NCBI GenBank assembly: GCA_017557475.1
Contig: JAFYYO010000195.1
Location: 1 to 15,602 of the forward strand
Reading direction: 5' to 3'
Length of the DNA stretch: 15,602 nt
DNA from: Bacteroidaceae bacterium
GTDB taxonomy: Bacteria; Bacteroidota; Bacteroidia; Bacteroidales; Bacteroidaceae
The notes below the pieces were generated by a model that ran no database searches, had not been told where the DNA came from, and was given only the letters and a program-made list of their open reading frames with translations. Positions 13,811-15,602 of the stretch are shown here, piece by piece. The translations under genes and the position numbers were made by a program. Numbering within the stretch: the stretch's first letter is position 1; each line of letters begins with the position of its first letter.

Positions 13811-14598
13811 CGTTTGATAATCTTTTTACCGTTCTTAATAATAATGCCGCTTTGCTTTGTGGCAGGACGTCCGCTGAGGTCAAAACTTTGTCTGTCGTCT
13901 GTTGTTTGTCGTCTGTTGTCTGCTATCCCTGTTACATCTGTCACGATGACTGTCCTTGTGAGGGAAGCGTTGCGATTCTTTACGTATGAGCCTGAAGCTG
14001 TGCCGACATGAAAGAGTCGCGAATCCTTGGCATCGGTGTACTTGCTGTACTTGTCGAGTCCTTCATCGGCTTCCTCGTCGCCACCCATGAAATCAATCTT
14101 ATAGCTTCCGGGTTTTGCATCTTCAGGAACAGTGACAAGGAAGGTGACGCGAATGCTGTCGCAACCATTCCGCCAACAAGCCGAGATGTTCTTCGGAATC
14201 TTCGTGACGCTCTTGAAGGCCGACCATATATAACCTGTTTTGGGGCAGGCAGAGTTGTAGAACTGAGAGAGCTTGTCACTGTACTCCATGTTATGGGAAC
14301 TCTTGACCTGCGAGCCGTCTTTATAGTAAACCCAATCTTCAGCAAACTGCTGATGCGCACCTTCTGGAACAGTAACTGTCCAGTCCTTGGGAACACGAAC
14401 GCCTGCATACGACCAGTCTGTTACAAAGTTCTGAGTCTCAGAGCCATCGTCTATAACCGTGAAGCATACCTCGAACGTCTGCCCAGGCGCTACTTCACTT
14501 GGCGCAAAGGTCGAGATGAGCTTGTAGCAGCTTACAAGACATAAGACAACTGACAACAGACAACAGAGAAAAAGATATTTGGTTGTTTTCATGTTCAT
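13807..14598 (-). CDS. Putative lipoprotein with Ig-like domain and sorting-like C-terminus
   Basis: I do not recognise a named family for this 263-residue protein. It has a long hydrophobic signal ending in lipobox LVSC (C24). A beta-rich Ig-like region (about 30-205) begins with a SEVAPGQTFEV strand and has an SIRVTFLVTVPEDAKPGSYKI strand pair. The tail, about 222-263, reads SFDLSGRP and then GIIIKNGKKIIKR, resembling the short type IX secretion or sorting C-termini common in Prevotella secreted proteins. Having both a lipobox and such a tail is unusual. It overlaps both neighbours by ATGA, so its translation is coupled to the propeller protein upstream and the SGNH protein downstream. Heptamer arrays lie inside the coding sequence at the signal peptide and near the C-terminus. 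An ATG two codons later could also be used. Confidence 0.65.
   Translation of the reverse strand: MNMKTTKYLFLCCLLSVVLCLVSCYKLISTFAPSEVAPGQTFEVCFTVIDDGSETQNFVTDWSYAGVRVPKDWTVTVPEGAHQQFAEDWVYYKDGSQVKSSHNMEYSDKLSQFYNSACPKTGYIWSAFKSVTKIPKNISACWRNGCDSIRVTFLVTVPEDAKPGSYKIDFMGGDEEADEGLDKYSKYTDAKDSRLFHVGTASGSYVKNRNASLTRTVIVTDVTGIADNRRQTTDDRQSFDLSGRPATKQSGIIIKNGKKIIKR
13891..13922. repeat. Heptamer tandem array inside the lipoprotein gene (C-terminal end)
   Basis: Four 7-base units (TCTGTCG, TCTGTTG, TTTGTCG, TCTGTTG) run in register, with a partial fifth. They encode the hydrophilic NRRQTTDDRQ stretch just before the sorting-like tail. Part of it (13905-13916) is identical in reverse complement to 158-169. 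Confidence 0.75.
14546..14566. repeat. Heptamer tandem array inside the lipoprotein signal peptide
   Basis: Three 7-base units (ACAACTG, ACAACAG, ACAACAG) encode part of the hydrophobic core of the signal peptide (read on the minus strand as CTGTTGT units). They are the same heptamer as at 13891-13922 but in the opposite orientation; GACAACAGAC at 14552-14561 is the exact reverse complement of 13911-13920. Confidence 0.75.
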
Positions 14599-15602
14599 TC
14601 TTCAAATATTGCTTTCCAATTATAGACGCGGAAGAAGTAGGGACGATAGAAGTCTGCCGAACCCTTTGCGTTGAAGTTGTCCCAGAAGTCCTCGCAGTCA
14701 GTATTGGTTGAGAAGACAAGTTCGCCTTCTCGAGAAAGGGATTGGTGCAGGTGCGGCATATAGAATTTGCCGTAAGTTCTGACGCCTACTTTGTCGAGCA
14801 CCCAAGGCATCGTCCAAAGTTGATGGCACTCCTCGAAAGGTCCCCAAGGATTGCGGCTTCGCATGATGTACATCTGCTTCGAGAAGACATAACCCTGTGC
14901 CGTCATGTAGTACCAATCCTCGTCCTTGAAGACCCATGCCGTCGAAACGCTTCGGGAGCTGATGGCCGAACGTGTGACTTCTTCGTGGCTGGGGTAGGTG
15001 TCTTGCCAATGAAATGTTCCGTTAGCATCGGCAACATAGTATTCCCAAGGCGAGCGAAGGTCGTGCGTCTGGCTTCGTGCAACGACAGGCGAAGATGTGT
15101 TGAGCGCATCATCGGGATTCTTCTTGTACTGATAGCAACTGTAGAGGTAGGTGTGCCCGTCTTCGTCTTCCCAAAGCGTGCCACCATAGCCGATAGGGTC
15201 TTGCTCAAAGAAGTTGTGGTCGACGCTGATGAGCTTGAGGTAAGTGGAGCCTCCAGGCGTTCCCTCCAGCGAATAGATGGCGAGCGCTCGGTTGTCGCTC
15301 TGCATCAAATTCTCCGTGCCATTGTAGACGCCAGCCCAAAGGACTTGCAGTTGTCCGTCGACTACTGTCCCATCGCCAGCCCAATAGAGGTACGTCTGGT
15401 CTATCTCGCCATTCTGGATTTGCGCATCAGTCTTCTCGCCTTTAGGGTGACGCAAATGGGTTCTGGCATAATAGTAGCCGCTGCCCGATGAGTTATTGCG
15501 TTGTACCCAGTCTGCCAGCCATTTGAAGTTCGTGCTCTTTGTGCCGGGCAGTCCGTCGTCGCCGGGCGTTTGCACCATGATAGTGTTGCGAGGAAAGTTG
15601 CA
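14595..15602 (-). CDS. Propeller-like secreted protein, DUF5005/GH43-like (5' end missing)
   Basis: The frame is open from the right edge, so the start codon and N-terminus lie outside the window; the first internal ATG is at 15578 but eight in-frame codons precede it. The 335 visible residues look like a five-bladed beta-propeller glycosidase-like protein of the DUF5005 kind: repeated aromatic blade strands such as YLYWAGDG, LQVLWAGVYNG, GYGGTLWEDEDGHTYLY, STAWVFKDEDWYYMT and MPHLHQSLS. Acidic residues that could serve as catalytic residues exist, but I cannot assign them. It ends in IFEE with no sorting tail. Its stop overlaps the lipoprotein start (ATGA), so it heads or precedes the coupled trio. 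The likely role is glycan binding or hydrolysis at the cell surface. An ordinary GH43-like enzyme or a non-enzymatic propeller is also possible. Confidence 0.65.
   Translation of the reverse strand, partial: CNFPRNTIMVQTPGDDGLPGTKSTNFKWLADWVQRNNSSGSGYYYARTHLRHPKGEKTDAQIQNGEIDQTYLYWAGDGTVVDGQLQVLWAGVYNGTENLMQSDNRALAIYSLEGTPGGSTYLKLISVDHNFFEQDPIGYGGTLWEDEDGHTYLYSCYQYKKNPDDALNTSSPVVARSQTHDLRSPWEYYVADANGTFHWQDTYPSHEEVTRSAISSRSVSTAWVFKDEDWYYMTAQGYVFSKQMYIMRSRNPWGPFEECHQLWTMPWVLDKVGVRTYGKFYMPHLHQSLSREGELVFSTNTDCEDFWDNFNAKGSADFYRPYFFRVYNWKAIFEE

Overview
The window looks like a chromosomal segment of a Bacteroidales bacterium, most likely Prevotella-like. The evidence is TAnnTTTG-type promoter boxes, near absence of Shine-Dalgarno sites, a TonB-dependent outer membrane protein next to lipoproteins of Bacteroidetes-only families (DUF5689, DUF6359-like), a BspA-type leucine-rich repeat protein with a dockerin, and G/C-rich palindromic repeats between genes. 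The species cannot be fixed from sequence alone.

Left part (1-4690). A 477-base gene-free stretch of palindromes leads to a secreted GH127-type beta-L-arabinofuranosidase (478-2358, +). It converges on a class II fructose-bisphosphate aldolase (2479-3477, -), with a shared hairpin terminator and two further palindromes between them. Upstream of the aldolase are five perfect copies of the heptamer AAAGTTT beside its promoter box. Next is a secreted endonuclease/exonuclease/phosphatase (EEP) family enzyme (3641-4690, -).

Middle part (4863-12426, +). Divergent from the EEP gene runs a compact five-gene operon: a TonB-dependent receptor-like barrel, a DUF5689 lipoprotein, a large multidomain lipoprotein with duplicated OB-fold-like modules on Gly-rich linkers, a secreted SGNH hydrolase, and a leucine-rich repeat protein ending in a dockerin. 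With the divergent EEP enzyme this is a plausible cell-surface capture-and-uptake system. Phosphodiester-containing material, possibly extracellular nucleic acid, is my best guess at the substrate. This is an inference and the most interesting part of the window.

Right part (12427-15602). A 481-base gene-free stretch carries four kinds of repeat: an imperfect palindrome, 22-bp tandem units, a mosaic palindromic element, and degenerate 23-bp units. It separates the operon from a convergent minus-strand set of three genes with ATGA overlaps: a propeller-like secreted protein cut by the window edge, a lipoprotein with a sorting-signal-like C-terminus, and a second SGNH hydrolase with GHS in place of GDS. 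The lipoprotein gene has heptamer arrays in opposite orientation near its two ends.

No RNA genes, CRISPR arrays, transposases or integrases were seen.
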